A stretch of DNA of 64,000 nt, taken from positions 186,001 through 250,000 of the forward strand of contig JAMXDE010000008.1 of NCBI GenBank assembly GCA_026770025.1, read 5' to 3'. Under the pieces are notes generated by a model. The model searched no databases, was not told the DNA's origin, and saw only the letters and a program-made list of their open reading frames with translations. This DNA comes from Craspedostauros australis. Lineage: Eukaryota; Bacillariophyta; Bacillariophyceae; Mastogloiales; Achnanthaceae. Within the stretch, counting starts at the first letter, position 1, and each line of letters starts with the position of its first letter. Below are positions 51,008-62,681 of this stretch, one piece after another. A program made the translations under genes and the position numbers.

Positions 51008-54000
51008 GGTCGTCAGCTTCCGTCTGATGTTGTTTGTGCGAGTGTATGTATGAGATGAGTATGTATGGTATCGTACGGTATTGTATGCTGTGTGTGAATG
51101 TTTGTGAGTTCTCGTGCTTCTGCACTGGCTTTGCTCTGTTCTATTCCGCTGTGATTGCGCGATCAGTTCCTTCGATGCAGCAGATTCTTCTGTTTGGTTG
51201 CGGTGCTCAGTGTTGTGCGTGGTGACGTTGCGCTTGTTAGTCCCTTTGTGAGATGAAACGTATTTCGAGTTCTGGTCTTCTTTGCTCCTTTGTTCTCAGC
51301 TGCTGTCGCTGTTGTTGTTCCGGATGAGCGGGTCTTTCATCGTCTGCGATGTTGTGTGATGTTGTGTGGTGGGTTGTTGTTGTTGATTCTTGTATCAGCC
51401 ATCATCATCGCCGTCACAGTTGTTACCGTTGCCCACGTTGTTGACGTTGTTGTTCCTGTTCTCGTTCTGGTTGCTGTCCACAAAAAGGACAAACCGTGAT
51501 GGTTTGTGGGAGGTTGAACATCGACGTTTGTGACGTCACTCAGATGTGAAACAACTCCTCAACGATCGGAAAATAACGTACATTTTCTCTATTTAAATAG
51601 AGCAGATACAAAAGATGAGGTGATGCCTGTTTGGCAGCTGTTACGCATGACGTCACTCAAATTGTATCTCGCTACGATGAGGTCGAGTGTGTCCGATGGG
51701 GATACTTGTGCAACAAAACTAGAGAGTACAGAACAGTGGAATATGGAGGCCGGAAAGCGATTGGTTGTCTGTGACAATTGCAATACGACTGTACTCCATG
51801 GAGAAGTGCCTACACACAACAGATATCCATCCACCACACCCACCCACCAACCGTGATGAGGTTTTCAGCATTCGATCACGCGAGGAAGGTTTACGAAACA
51901 GCATCTGCAGCTGCTGGAGGTTTGTCTTCGTTTTCATCTTGTGCTCTCCTCTTCACGTGGAATCATATGCCAATCCAAGTCAAATTGTGAAGCAAGCGGC
52001 ATCACCCTCACCAACGCGCGCTCTCTCTCTCTCTCTCTCTCTGCGCGATGATGCTGGCCAAGGCAGCAGATGAATGATCACGTCACTGACGTTGTTCAAA
52101 CATGGCACAACGCAATCTTGCCACCATGTTTGCACGTGAGCACATTGCTCCAACTGAATACTGAAGAACTTTGGAGAGTAGAGCATTGTGTCCAAGTAAA
52201 CGCAAGCGTCCAACGTCACCACTACCTGCTCTGGAGTAAACGTATGTATGGTACATCACCTTCGCATTTGTACGGGTATATATGCATACCTGTCAAGAGT
52301 AACACAACTTCAAAAAAGAGAGCAAGAGAAAAGAGGAAGATGTATTTCTGACTCTCTTTCCCCAAAGAGATTGACAACACTCCTCATCGTTTTCAAAAAC
52401 TGGAGTAAATGTGCAATTACCGAAACGCTGTATCTTGTTTTTTCTCGGAGCCATTTCATTTTGTTTGAGAATCCTCTTTGTTCCAGCCACGAACATCGAA
52501 GTGTTCGACAGTTTGTCCACACTGAAGATGATGCGGTTGTCATTGATGTGAAGTCGGTTGAAGTGAGCCTCTGATGACATTGCGAGACTCTCATGGAGCA
52601 CAAGGCCAAGATCAAAGCAAGAGCGAAGGAACAGCCAAGGGGCATAGGCTGGGGCAAGCCAATGTTGTCATGGTCTGGCAAAGCCACTGCAATGCCATGG
52701 GCAACGTTCCACATGATCGAAAAATGATGCGAACATACCCATCCTGCATGCGGAGGATGGTTCACGGTTCCTGACTCTTCGTTTCCACCTTGAGCAGTGG
52801 CTTCATTCTGTGAGATATTCTACCAGCTCGCAATCACATTCATGTCAAGTTGAAGTTCAATAAGGGACAGACTACCTCCAAATTATGGTGTTTTACGCCG
52901 ATGCCTGAAATTCACTTTGGCATGAGACTTTCCAACTTCAACAGCTGCAACACCCTCCTTCTTCTCCTCCTCTTTCATTCATGAAACATTGCTGACTCAG
53001 TGTCATGATTGACCTGATTCCAGTTGTCCTGGGAACCATATGCTCCTCGCATCCTTTTGACTGCAACTCAACTTGATTCCCTCCCTGACTATGACAGCCA
53101 CCTTGTTGCCACAGTCATGGCATGGATATCCAACTTGCTTCAATCCAAGCAGGGAATCTGATGGTGAATCCCAACAACAACTGCGGCTGAAACTTCACTT
53201 CAACTTCAATCAAGTGCTGAGCTGCTATGCTCTACACTGCAATGCAACAGCACATGGAGAGATGAGCAAGAGCAAGGAGCAACATCCACCCTCAACACTT
53301 AACCATGCGGATCAGTGCAGAGCCGTTTCTACTGTGTGACATCGTTTCTTCATCCTACTACAACAACTGACTATCTCATAGTAACACAAGCTAAGATGAG
53401 TACAAACAACACCGCTCCATTCATTGCTACAGTAACAACTACTTCACCAAGCACTCACCCCTCACGAACTGCATCAAATGGTCTCCTTTGACTGGCAGTC
53501 CACAAGGCCTTCCCTCCAGATCGTGTCACCAACAGCACACGAATTCCAACTCACAAATTCTCGGTTTGCGTCCTGACACAAGAAATCGAAATTGTCTGCA
53601 ACTGTTGTGTCCTGACGCATCTTTTCGACTTTTGTGCGAGAAAATCCTTGTGGACATGCATCGTTGTGTATTCCTCTTTTTTTCCGTCTGTGCACGGTCC
53701 GTATATGAAGCTATTTAAGCCCAAAAATTTCCGGTCGTGGCAAACAGTCCCACAAAAACAAACTTCGTCACCTGGATCTCAAAATGCGCAATCGTTTTGT
53801 CGAGAACTTCGAGAAGTGTGCGCCAGTGCGACCATGACCCATCACATTGGAATTGTCAGTATCTGTACGGGAGGATGTGTGTGTGTGTGTGTGTGCTAAT
53901 GATGGATTTATGGGAGGAGACTGTCTCCGTTGTCACTCTTCAGAGGCGGAGGCTGCGGACGTCTGTCCTGCGTACGTATGCCAACAGGAATTTCTTGTTT

Positions 54001-54396
54001 GGGTGGACTGCTCCTCCCGGACTCTTGGGTCGCGAAGAACTCCTCGATCGTTGTGCAGAATGGCCTGGTCCTTGGTAGCGATCAAGGGGGGAGAGGTACC
54101 GCATTCGCAACCGCGGAGTCCACAAATGTTCTGGCGGCAAGCGCCAGCACCGTGCGGCCCTTTTTGTCGTTGCTGCCGCTGCTTTCTGTGCCATCAAACA
54201 ATACAGGACGTGGACATAATAGTATTCAAATGCAAGTGCTCTAGTGGAATACTATGGCGCGTTGTCGCGCGTCGCCGCGTCCTGCGACATGACATGCTGT
54301 GTTGCGTTGTCCCCAGTTCGCGGCAACCCTGGAACACTCCAACAATGATACGAGTGCAACTATCCTCGCTTCCCCCTCACCCATTCCATGCTCTTC
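51008..54396. other. Long intergenic region, no intact gene
   Basis: About 3.4 kb. A (CT)n run lies at about 52021-52042 and a (GT)n run near 53876-53896. Around 52590-52760 and 53070-53340 short protein-like stretches occur among stops, possibly old repeat remnants. A 110-bp segment near 53983-54098 resembles one near 60213-60320. Confidence 0.45.
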
Positions 54397-57300
54397 CTAC
54401 CATGATTCTCCGTCTTCATCGTCGTCAGTGGTCTCGAACTGATCGCTCAGCTTCCTCACCATCTCTTCCACGATTACATCGCCCTTCTCGGACCACTCCT
54501 GTCTGTTGCTCATGGCGTAGTTCAAGTACTCGTCGCCCGAAACGCCAAACACGCCACACTCCTTCAGCTTCTTTGCAAGCGGGATGATGTACAGATCAAA
54601 GAACGTCAACTCGCCCTTCGCCCAGAAGTCAGCCGGATTGCTCCGTGCGCGACCGTTGCGGTAGGCGGCATACAGCTCGTGGAACAGCCGTTCGTTCCAC
54701 TTGCGGTAGACGTGCCAGTGCTGCATGGTGTGGGCAACGTCCGAGGCCTGGATGAGATGCTCGATGACGATGGTCGCCTTGCGATTGATGCAATCGCGTG
54801 CTGTGTGAGCTGCTGCTGCTGTTGCTGCATCCTTCGATCTTCTGCCGTGGTTCTCCTTGTGCCCCTTGTGCTCCTTTCCTTCGAAAGCCTTGTTCCATCG
54901 TGCGTTGCGGAGGACCTTGAGTTCCTTGTCGACGATGTCTGTGGCCATGACAGCATTCACCACCAGCTCGCGGAAGCGGCACAGCTCGGCGTTGGTGGAG
55001 AAGATGGCGCTTCGGAGGTTCCCAAATCGCGGATCCATCAGCAGATCCCAGGACAGGCTCAGCGAGTTCTGCTCTGCAACGCTCCTGTTCTTGTAGATGG
55101 CGGCCAACCGTGGATTCTCGCCGATCAGCTGCTGGTTGGAGACGCCCGTGTGATCCACATCGTGGATCAGCGCGGCGAACGCGCATGCGAACTGAGTCAG
55201 AGGATCGGATGTGATCCCGTACGTGTGATCGTGCAGCGAAGATGCTTCCTTGCGGGATCTACCTGCATTTGCATCTACACCGTCCTCGATGGTCTCACGG
55301 ATGGGTGGATGGGCTGAGGCTGTGCCAAGATCGAGATCGGAGGGTGCCACGATGCGTGTCATGAGCTTGATGACGGACATGGTGACGTGGCTTGCGTGCT
55401 CGAAGCTGTGGAATGGGTTCTTCCTGTACAGGCTTGCGACCTCTGTCACATACTGTCGGAGCTCTTCGATGACATCCTGATGGATGTCGACTGGGCCCTG
55501 TGCATGCTCCTCGTGAGCGACGTTGGCATCAAACTCGGGCAGCTCGATGATCTCCTTCACTTCATCCAGGAATGTCTCACCTTCTCCGTGATCCACATCG
55601 ATGTTGACGCCCACAGGCTGGCTGCTGTTCTCGCCCTGGTTGCGGAATGTCCGCGAGGCACGACGCCTTGCGACGATGCGCTTCAGCAGCTGCATCAAGG
55701 TCTCGACGTTCCAATCGATCAGTCGAGAGGTTCTCGAGTCGAGATGATCGGTATCGTCGATCTCAATGGCATCCCCGAGCTCGAAGATGCGGCCACTCGT
55801 CTCTGTTTCGCTACCTGCATCGCCGTCTCCTTTTCCCTTGCCGGGCGAGAGCCAGTACGTCTCCATCTCGCCTTTGCCCTTGGCCCTGACGGTATCGGTT
55901 CGTTTCTGCAACCAGTGAGGCTTGCCTGCCTTCGCGACAAGCTCGGCCGTCTGCTTAGAGACTTGGATGCGTCCGCGCATACTTGTACTCTCGAGTCGCG
56001 CCGTTGTGTTCATGGTGTCCCCGAACAGCTGGAAGCGAGATCGCTCGCCACGCAATACTCCGGCGGTGACTGGCCCGCTGTGGATTCCGATTCGGATGCC
56101 CAGATCGGCGGTGTCGGGACCAAGAACGACCTCCAGCTGATGGACGATCGTGCTGAAGCTCCAGAGACAGTCCTGTGCGAACCTCGCCATGGAGATGGCA
56201 TGATCTGCTCTTGGTTCAGGCAGTCCCGTCACGGCGACGTAGCAGTCGCCGACCGTCTCCACCTTGAACACACGCCGGCGCTTCGCCAGCTGATCGAAGG
56301 AGCTGTAGACGGTCTCCAACAAGGTGAACACCTGGCTTGGCTCTCGGACGGATGCCCATGCCGTGAAGCCCGTGATGTCACCAAACATGATCGTGGTCTC
56401 CAGAAAGAACTCGGCCAAGGGACGTGACTCGAACTTGATGAAGTCGTTGTCCTCTCCGCGTGGGAATGAGAGGAAGGACTTCATCTCGGATGTCGTCCCT
56501 CTGCGCGAATCCTTTCTTTCCACTCGACTTTGATCCAGGATCTGATCGCGGAGCTTGCCTGGGAAGAGGGAGGTGACGATGGCATTGGATCGCGCCGCCT
56601 GTCCCACCAGCTTCCAGTTGCGTCTTTGCACGAATAGATCGTAGACGAAGAAGATGACGATGACCGCGGCGAAGGTGATGGCGACCACGACGGCGTAGAT
56701 GGCGGGTGTGTTCTTGATGTAATGATTGGCGAACTCTTCGGAGGGGAAGATGTCCTGTTCATGTTTGTGTTTGTGTCACATGGTACAAGTACAAGTACGA
56801 GCGCAGAGCAGAGCAAAAATGACGCAAGGGGCGCAACAGGTAGCCGATGTACTCATTAGATTGGGAGAATGAATCAGGGCAAGACAGAGCAACGCAAAGG
56901 AAGGCACCATCAAACACAAACAAATCAAACCAACTCCTTTTGATTTTCCCCCTGAGCACGTGTACTTACCAATGTGTACATACAATGTCCTGGTGTGTCC
57001 CGGAAATCCGAATGACTGTGGATGGCCAAATCGACGTGGTGTTTCATATGCGAATATTCACTCTCGTGTAGATCTCCCTCGCCAATGTACACTGCATCGG
57101 GACCAATGATCTCGTATGTGAAAGTCTGGCCGCAGTTGTTCTTCAGCACGGCGAAGATACCAGAGAGACCCTCTGGGAGAAGGAATCGCATGGCTGCATC
57201 CCATGCGACTGCTGTCCCGACCACCCCAACGATCTTGGATTCGTAGTCACCGGTCGTTTCGTGTATCGGGTTGAAGAAGAAGCTGTGTGGAAAGTCCTTG

Positions 57301-58403
57301 TCCGAGTCAAGAAGTTGGCTGTGCATCTGCTGATGCTCCTCTTCCGAGATCGAAAACCCGATGGTTGCGTATCCCCTCACTCGAGTTCCCAGGGTCTGGT
57401 TTTTCAGAGTGAGCAGTGCTCCGAAGACGCTTTCGTAGTCAGGTACAGATCTGAAATCCCAGTTCATCGCACCGTATGAGAAGTACGGTGGGGAGAACTC
57501 GAAGAGAGGCCAGTGATAGTCAAGCTCAATCTGAGGAGTAAATCTGGGAACTCCAGCTTTTGATATGTAGCTGTTGTAGTCGCTGACGTTGTCGACCAGT
57601 CGATCGAGATTGCCGTTTTCAAACATGTGACCTTCGACAACCATGTCGCGGTAGTGATCCGAGGCAAAGTCCAGCCACTTTTCTGTCTGGTTGTGTGTCA
57701 CCAGTCTGGCGATGGAGAAGAATTCGCTTCCCGAATGCTCTCTTGCCGTCCTGGCATGAGATTCGAAGTTGTTCTGGATGTAGAAAGGCCATTTGGCCTC
57801 CACAGCCTCGGCACCCGATGAAGCAGCACGGCTGAGCCCGTCCAGTGCTTGCCTGACATCCATTTGATTTTTTAGCATGGAATCCTTGATCGTGCGAGCG
57901 AATTGATCGTACTGGCGGATGAAAGGAGAAATGAGCAGCGACACGGAATTGGCAACAGAGAGATGGGGGCATCCGTGAGAGATAGCATTCGACGGTGGCC
58001 ACGGACAAACCAGGTGAGTGGGCCATCATGCTCGTGACGCGCATCAATCACAGCGACAGAGATGCGGAGCGACAGCGCTGCATGTCAAGCCAAAACAAAT
58101 CTCACAGACCAGATCTATCGCATCACAATACTCAAGATGATTATTGCACATTCGAAATCAGCCAATCTGCGAACTTACTGCCTGCTCGAAGTTGTCGTTC
58201 TCTTGTCGGCGGAGGAGTGTGTACGTTGTGATGGTGACAGACACACCTGCAATCGCAAGCGCGAGGCACAGAAACACACGCCACGTCCGGACTCTGTTCG
58301 TCTCCTTTTGGGACAGCTTCTGGATTTCTTTGATTTCATCGCGCCCTTCGTCGCCGCTGTGGCGGGTGCTGCCATCGGTAGATGAAAGTTGATCGGGCGC
58401 CAT
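54397..58403 (-). CDS. Receptor-type nucleotide cyclase fused to cyclic-nucleotide phosphodiesterase (3 exons)
   Basis: Exons 58179-58403, 56970-57911 and 54397-56754, all phase 0, introns 267 and 215 nt (GTAAGT...AG), give 1,174 aa. TM1 at about 43-63, an extracellular sensor region at 76-390 (WPFYIQNNFESHARTAREHS), TM2 at about 408-431. The class III cyclase domain has the metal Asp in MFGDITGFT (about 515) and in ETVGDCYVAVTG, plus FGDTMNTTARLES with the transition-state Asn/Arg. The PDEase domain follows with FHSFEHASHV, HDVDHTG near 919 and ASDVAHTMQHW near 1064, a complete HD-type metal site. One protein thus both makes and destroys cyclic nucleotide. Glu in KVETVGD hints at GTP, but the usual second guanine contact is Gln, so substrate is open. 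The three exons must be spliced; each alone looks like a separate gene. Confidence 0.9.
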
Positions 58404-60979
58404 GGTCGGATGATGCGATTCGATGGGACGTGATGCGATGCGATGGAATGGGATGAGTGCAATTCACTTGATGCCAGTGAGGGTTGCAGATGCTTGTTTT
58501 ATGTGAGCGTCGGAACTTGAAAAGTATGCTGGTAGTCGTAGGTAGTCGTGATGATGCACCCGATCGCGCAAGGTTGAGTGTGATCAGAGATGTTGTTGTT
58601 CGCCGTTGGTGTTGTTGTGGTGCTTGTGTGTGTGCCTGATTTCGACAAGGAAGCAGAAGATTTGTGAGGCAGCACAACACCACGTTGTGCGTTGGTATCC
58701 GGTCCCGGCGCCAGCCGCACGTGGTTGTGAAGGGACCATTTCTGGTTGAAGATTCGTGCTCGTGGAGTACCCAAGGGCGGAACTATCCAGGGTACGCCGT
58801 CACGATGTCATAGGTCATCGTCCAATACTCCAACGACAACTCGGCTCTCGCGCAAAGCCACATCGAACCCAAATCACCTACTCCTTGTGGGGTGACAGTG
58901 GCTGCAAATTCGTTCGTCAACAACAAGAGATCTTGTTTGCGTCCGCGTCATTGTGAAGCGCGGACAACAAGAGGGCTTGTGTGGCGCGTCTCACTCACCT
59001 TATCAGTGTTCTGATTGTCAGCACTTTTGTGCTCAGCTCACCGCAGCAGGGGAACTGCATGATGGCGCCACCCAATCGGATGCCGCGGAACGCAATTGGG
59101 CGGCTTCACCGACATGTTGTTTACAGTCGGACAATCGTTTCCTTGCCATCACGTTTGACAAAAAGCAGTTTGAGTTTGTTGTTCGATTGGCCGTACTTGT
59201 CTTGGTTTGCAATGACTGTTCGCGATTCTCTCTGGGCACAGTAGATGCGTTCGCGAATGTTGCGTTGTCGTTTGGCAAATTGACCACTTGAAGGCTCCTA
59301 CACAGGGCCTCCCCAGAAGATGGCACTGTGCCAAAATAGCGCGCTGCGGAATCGAACCACAGAGCCAGTCCACGCCTTCCATGAACACAAGAAATGAACG
59401 TTCATAACCCATGTCGCGACAACACTGCCTGTCTCCTTCACTCTTTGTGCGAGGATCAGAGATGTTTGTGTTTGTGTGAATCTGGCGTGTTTTGGGTGGG
59501 ATCACACCTTTTGCTTCAGACCAACAATACACACAATAGAAGTGATGCTTGAAAGCGAGAGTGCCACTCCTTGTCGTTCTTGACACATTCGAGTGTGCCA
59601 CAAAGGACGCACCGAATAGAGCTCCACAAGCCTCCCTTTCCCTCGGCACAAGTCTCAAGGAGCGCGAATGATTGCTCTGATTTCTCCTTCATGGCTTCCG
59701 GGTTGGCGTTTTTGGCGCCAAACGCGGAACAAACAACCAGTCGCAATCAATCAATCGTGACAGCTGCGACTCGTGGGCGACTGTGATTGGTCGTCGTATA
59801 CATGTCTGAATATTGTCCGTTTTGAAAACGGTCATTTCGTTCGTTAATGTCAAGTCATTTTGTTAGCCATTTAATACGTCTGTACGCGGACCGTAGTCGA
59901 AGCGGTAGGAGAAGCCAACGACCAGACGTGCTGGTGAACAAACCGGCCAAAGTCAACGCTTGTACTGGCACTTCACACGATACCACAACCACAACCACTT
60001 TCGCCTGAACCGAGAACACCTGCACACACGAGTACCAAGAAATGCCCCCACAAATTCTCCACTCCTGACTGAGCCCCAAACAGCACAGAGTAGTACAGAG
60101 TACTATTCTCCAAAGAGTGTGTACCTCGAAAACAGTGTGCATGTGGCAAGGAACTCAATGTTGCTGCCTGTTGCGTTTCTCAAAGTCACCAAGAGAGAGA
60201 GGGAGGCGCACACAGGAGTTTCTCGTTCGTGCTCGTCCTTGTGCTCGCGACCTGTGAAGGGTCTCTCAATCGTCGTGCAAAACAGCCTGGTCCTTCGCGG
60301 CGACGAAGGGGGAGAGATAGATCGTACGCGCTGTGCGCCCAATTGCCACTTGTTGTCCCACGTCGAGACAACTCGCACCAAGCCGCAAAAGGCAAAACAG
60401 GTCGTTACAAATCGATCGATGAACAAAGTGAGCTATGTCTCTCATCTTGGCACACACTCTCTGTCATTGCCCCACACTTTCCACTTGGTTCCAAGAAGTA
60501 CATGGACCGCTTGGCAATGGTATTACAGATACATGCCAGTGGAGCAGAGCCGAGACAGGAAGAGACAGGCAGAGCTGAGTGGAATCATTTAGCAGTACCC
60601 ACTATCTAGCATCCAGTCTGAACAGGATCGGGGTATCTTCAACGCAGATCAATCAAGCCAACACATGAGCAGGTCAAACACCAGCGCATTTGGTCGATTG
60701 CAGAAAGTACTCCTACTTCTACTCTAGCACGCTCCTTGAACTTCAAGGATCAGCAACAACAAGCACCACTCCATGTCATCCTGCACCATCCTATTCTAGT
60801 TGATCCATGCTGTGCTGTGGTACCAGTGCAAGCAATCATGATGGTGGTGATCGGGGATAGGTGATGGGCGGATTGTACATGGAGATGCGCAGATTCCATT
60901 CCCTCTCCCTTCCATCTCGCAAAATCAAATCGCATCCAATTCATCAAATAACAAAACCAATATACATCTAAACACACAC
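58404..60979. other. Intergenic, no gene supported
   Basis: About 2.6 kb. Several minus-strand ORFs of 60-170 codons lack domains. A tRNA-like T-arm was examined at 59342-59358 and rejected. A CCGTTTTGAAAACGG palindrome lies at about 59818-59832. Confidence 0.45.
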
Positions 60980-61579
60980 ATGCAACCAACTACCCACTTC
61001 CCACATGACAGGCTCTCAAACCAAACCGTCCCAGCCCTCACTATGCCAACCATCTCTGGTGGCGCATTCAACCTCCATGAAACCATCACAAAGAACGATG
61101 CCAAGGCCACACCCAACTTGGACACTGCAAAACACAGCTACATCCTCCTCATCTTCTCCCATGGCATCCACTGCCCCATCTGCATCACCCAACTCTATCA
61201 GATCAAGGCCTACTCCTCCAACCTCCTCAAGGCCAACATGACTATCCTCACCATCTCCAGGGACACAAAGGAGAAGGTCATCGCCATGAAGGACACAATC
61301 ATCAGCAAGAGCAGGGCAAAGCTGAAGCTTCCATCAGAATATAGTCTCACCATGGAGAAGGCTAAGGAATGGGGACTGTAGATGTTGGTTGGTTGTCCTG
61401 ATACTGCCAAGCCCAGCACATTTTTGGAACCGAGTCTGTTCATTGTGGATGGCAACAAGAATCTATTCTTTGGGGTGATTCAGCTGGTGCCGTTCAGCCA
61501 TCCGAACATCAAGGAGTTGGTTGGTGGTATCTTGTGGGCCCGTTCCAACTACTACCCTGCCTGCGGTCAGATGCACTAA
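60980..61579 (+). pseudogene. Peroxiredoxin-like (AhpC/TSA, thioredoxin-fold) gene with one in-frame TAG
   Basis: A 200-codon frame is interrupted only by TAG at 61379-61381 (codon 134). Before it: TVPALTMPTISGGAFNL, the strand SYILLIFS and HGIHCPICITQLYQIKAYS with the CxxC-like active site (Cys65, Cys68), then TILTISRDTKEKV and TMEKAKEWGL. After it in the same frame: EPSLFIVDGNKNLFFGVIQL, VPFSHPNIKELVGG and NYYPACGQMH. Relatives have a Tyr where the TAG stands (GLY), so a single TAC/TAT to TAG change explains it. Both halves look intact, so it is a very young pseudogene, a polymorphism, a sequencing error or a readthrough gene. The family reduces peroxides with thiols. Confidence 0.7.
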
Positions 61580-62681
61580 GCAGCATTGAATCAAAGGCAC
61601 AGGTGGACCGCAAGCATTGCATGTGAGTATTCAGGACCTTATTCCACACCAAATGGATTGAATAAGAAGTAGATGTGCACAGGGCAGTGAACGAAGTGCT
61701 CCTGCAAGTTCATGTGCATTCATGAAGGATGAAATGAACGATTGGATGAACGGACCACCTGACGAGGCAGCATATGAATGACGCAATGAAGTACCGAAGC
61801 AACAAATGAAACAACGAATAAGGTAACACATGAAGTAAAAAATGAAGTGTAATGAAAGATGTAGTGAGGATCACAGAGAATGGATGACCATACTCTCATG
61901 CCTGCGGAAAGTAGGACGATAGCCGCGAGGAGAGAGAGAAAAGAGCAAATACGCCGGTTTGACTAGATGGACTACAGTATTCATTTGATTCGACTAATTG
62001 AGAAGAATGTATAATCGCCGCAACTCTGTTATCTTGTTCTCCCACGATCACTTTGCCTCGTTTGAGAATCCCAAACTCCAAGAGCACAACAAGATCAAAT
62101 GATGTTGGCGTGACATGATCGTCAGAGATGATACAGCTCTGTGAGGAAACATGAGAAAGTGCGCAACTCACGAAACAAGATCAAAGAAAATGAAAGAACA
62201 GAAAGGGATGCGAGTGTGGGGAAGCAGAGGAGCATCCTCTCATGTGAAGTGGAATGTCTCTCTGTCAACTCTCTCTATCAACTCTCTACGAGCATCAACG
62301 CGCAAACTCGTAGATGTCGATCGTCCTCGTGGCTGACGTTGGCCATGCATTTCAAGACGTCGCAGAATGGATTCCACGATGAGTGGAGACACACAACTGA
62401 ACTCAACTGAACTCAAGCCAACCAGGTACGGCAAGGCGCACAGCACCAACAGCATGCGCCCCACAACTCCAACCTGCGGGGTCCCTTGGCTTTGGCATCG
62501 TTTGAAGGTGGGACGGGAGGAAGGAGCATCATCACCATCACCATCATCGCTCTCCTCACAAAATCAACAAGCCCCAATTCGAATTGGAAACGACAGCAGC
62601 AGCACCGCAGAAACAGCAACAGGAAGCACCAGCAAACTCCACCACTCAACCACTCAACGACAAATAATCCATCACTGCAAT
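61580..62681. other. Intergenic
   Basis: About 1.1 kb with GAATGAACGA/GATGAA-like low-complexity stretches at 61680-61860. No gene supported. Confidence 0.45.

Noticed and set aside
59326-59415. tRNA-like sequence on the minus strand
   Set aside because: A T-arm (TGTGGTTCGATTCCGCA) is present, but no matching 5' acceptor strand, D-arm or anticodon arm could be found at the right distance.
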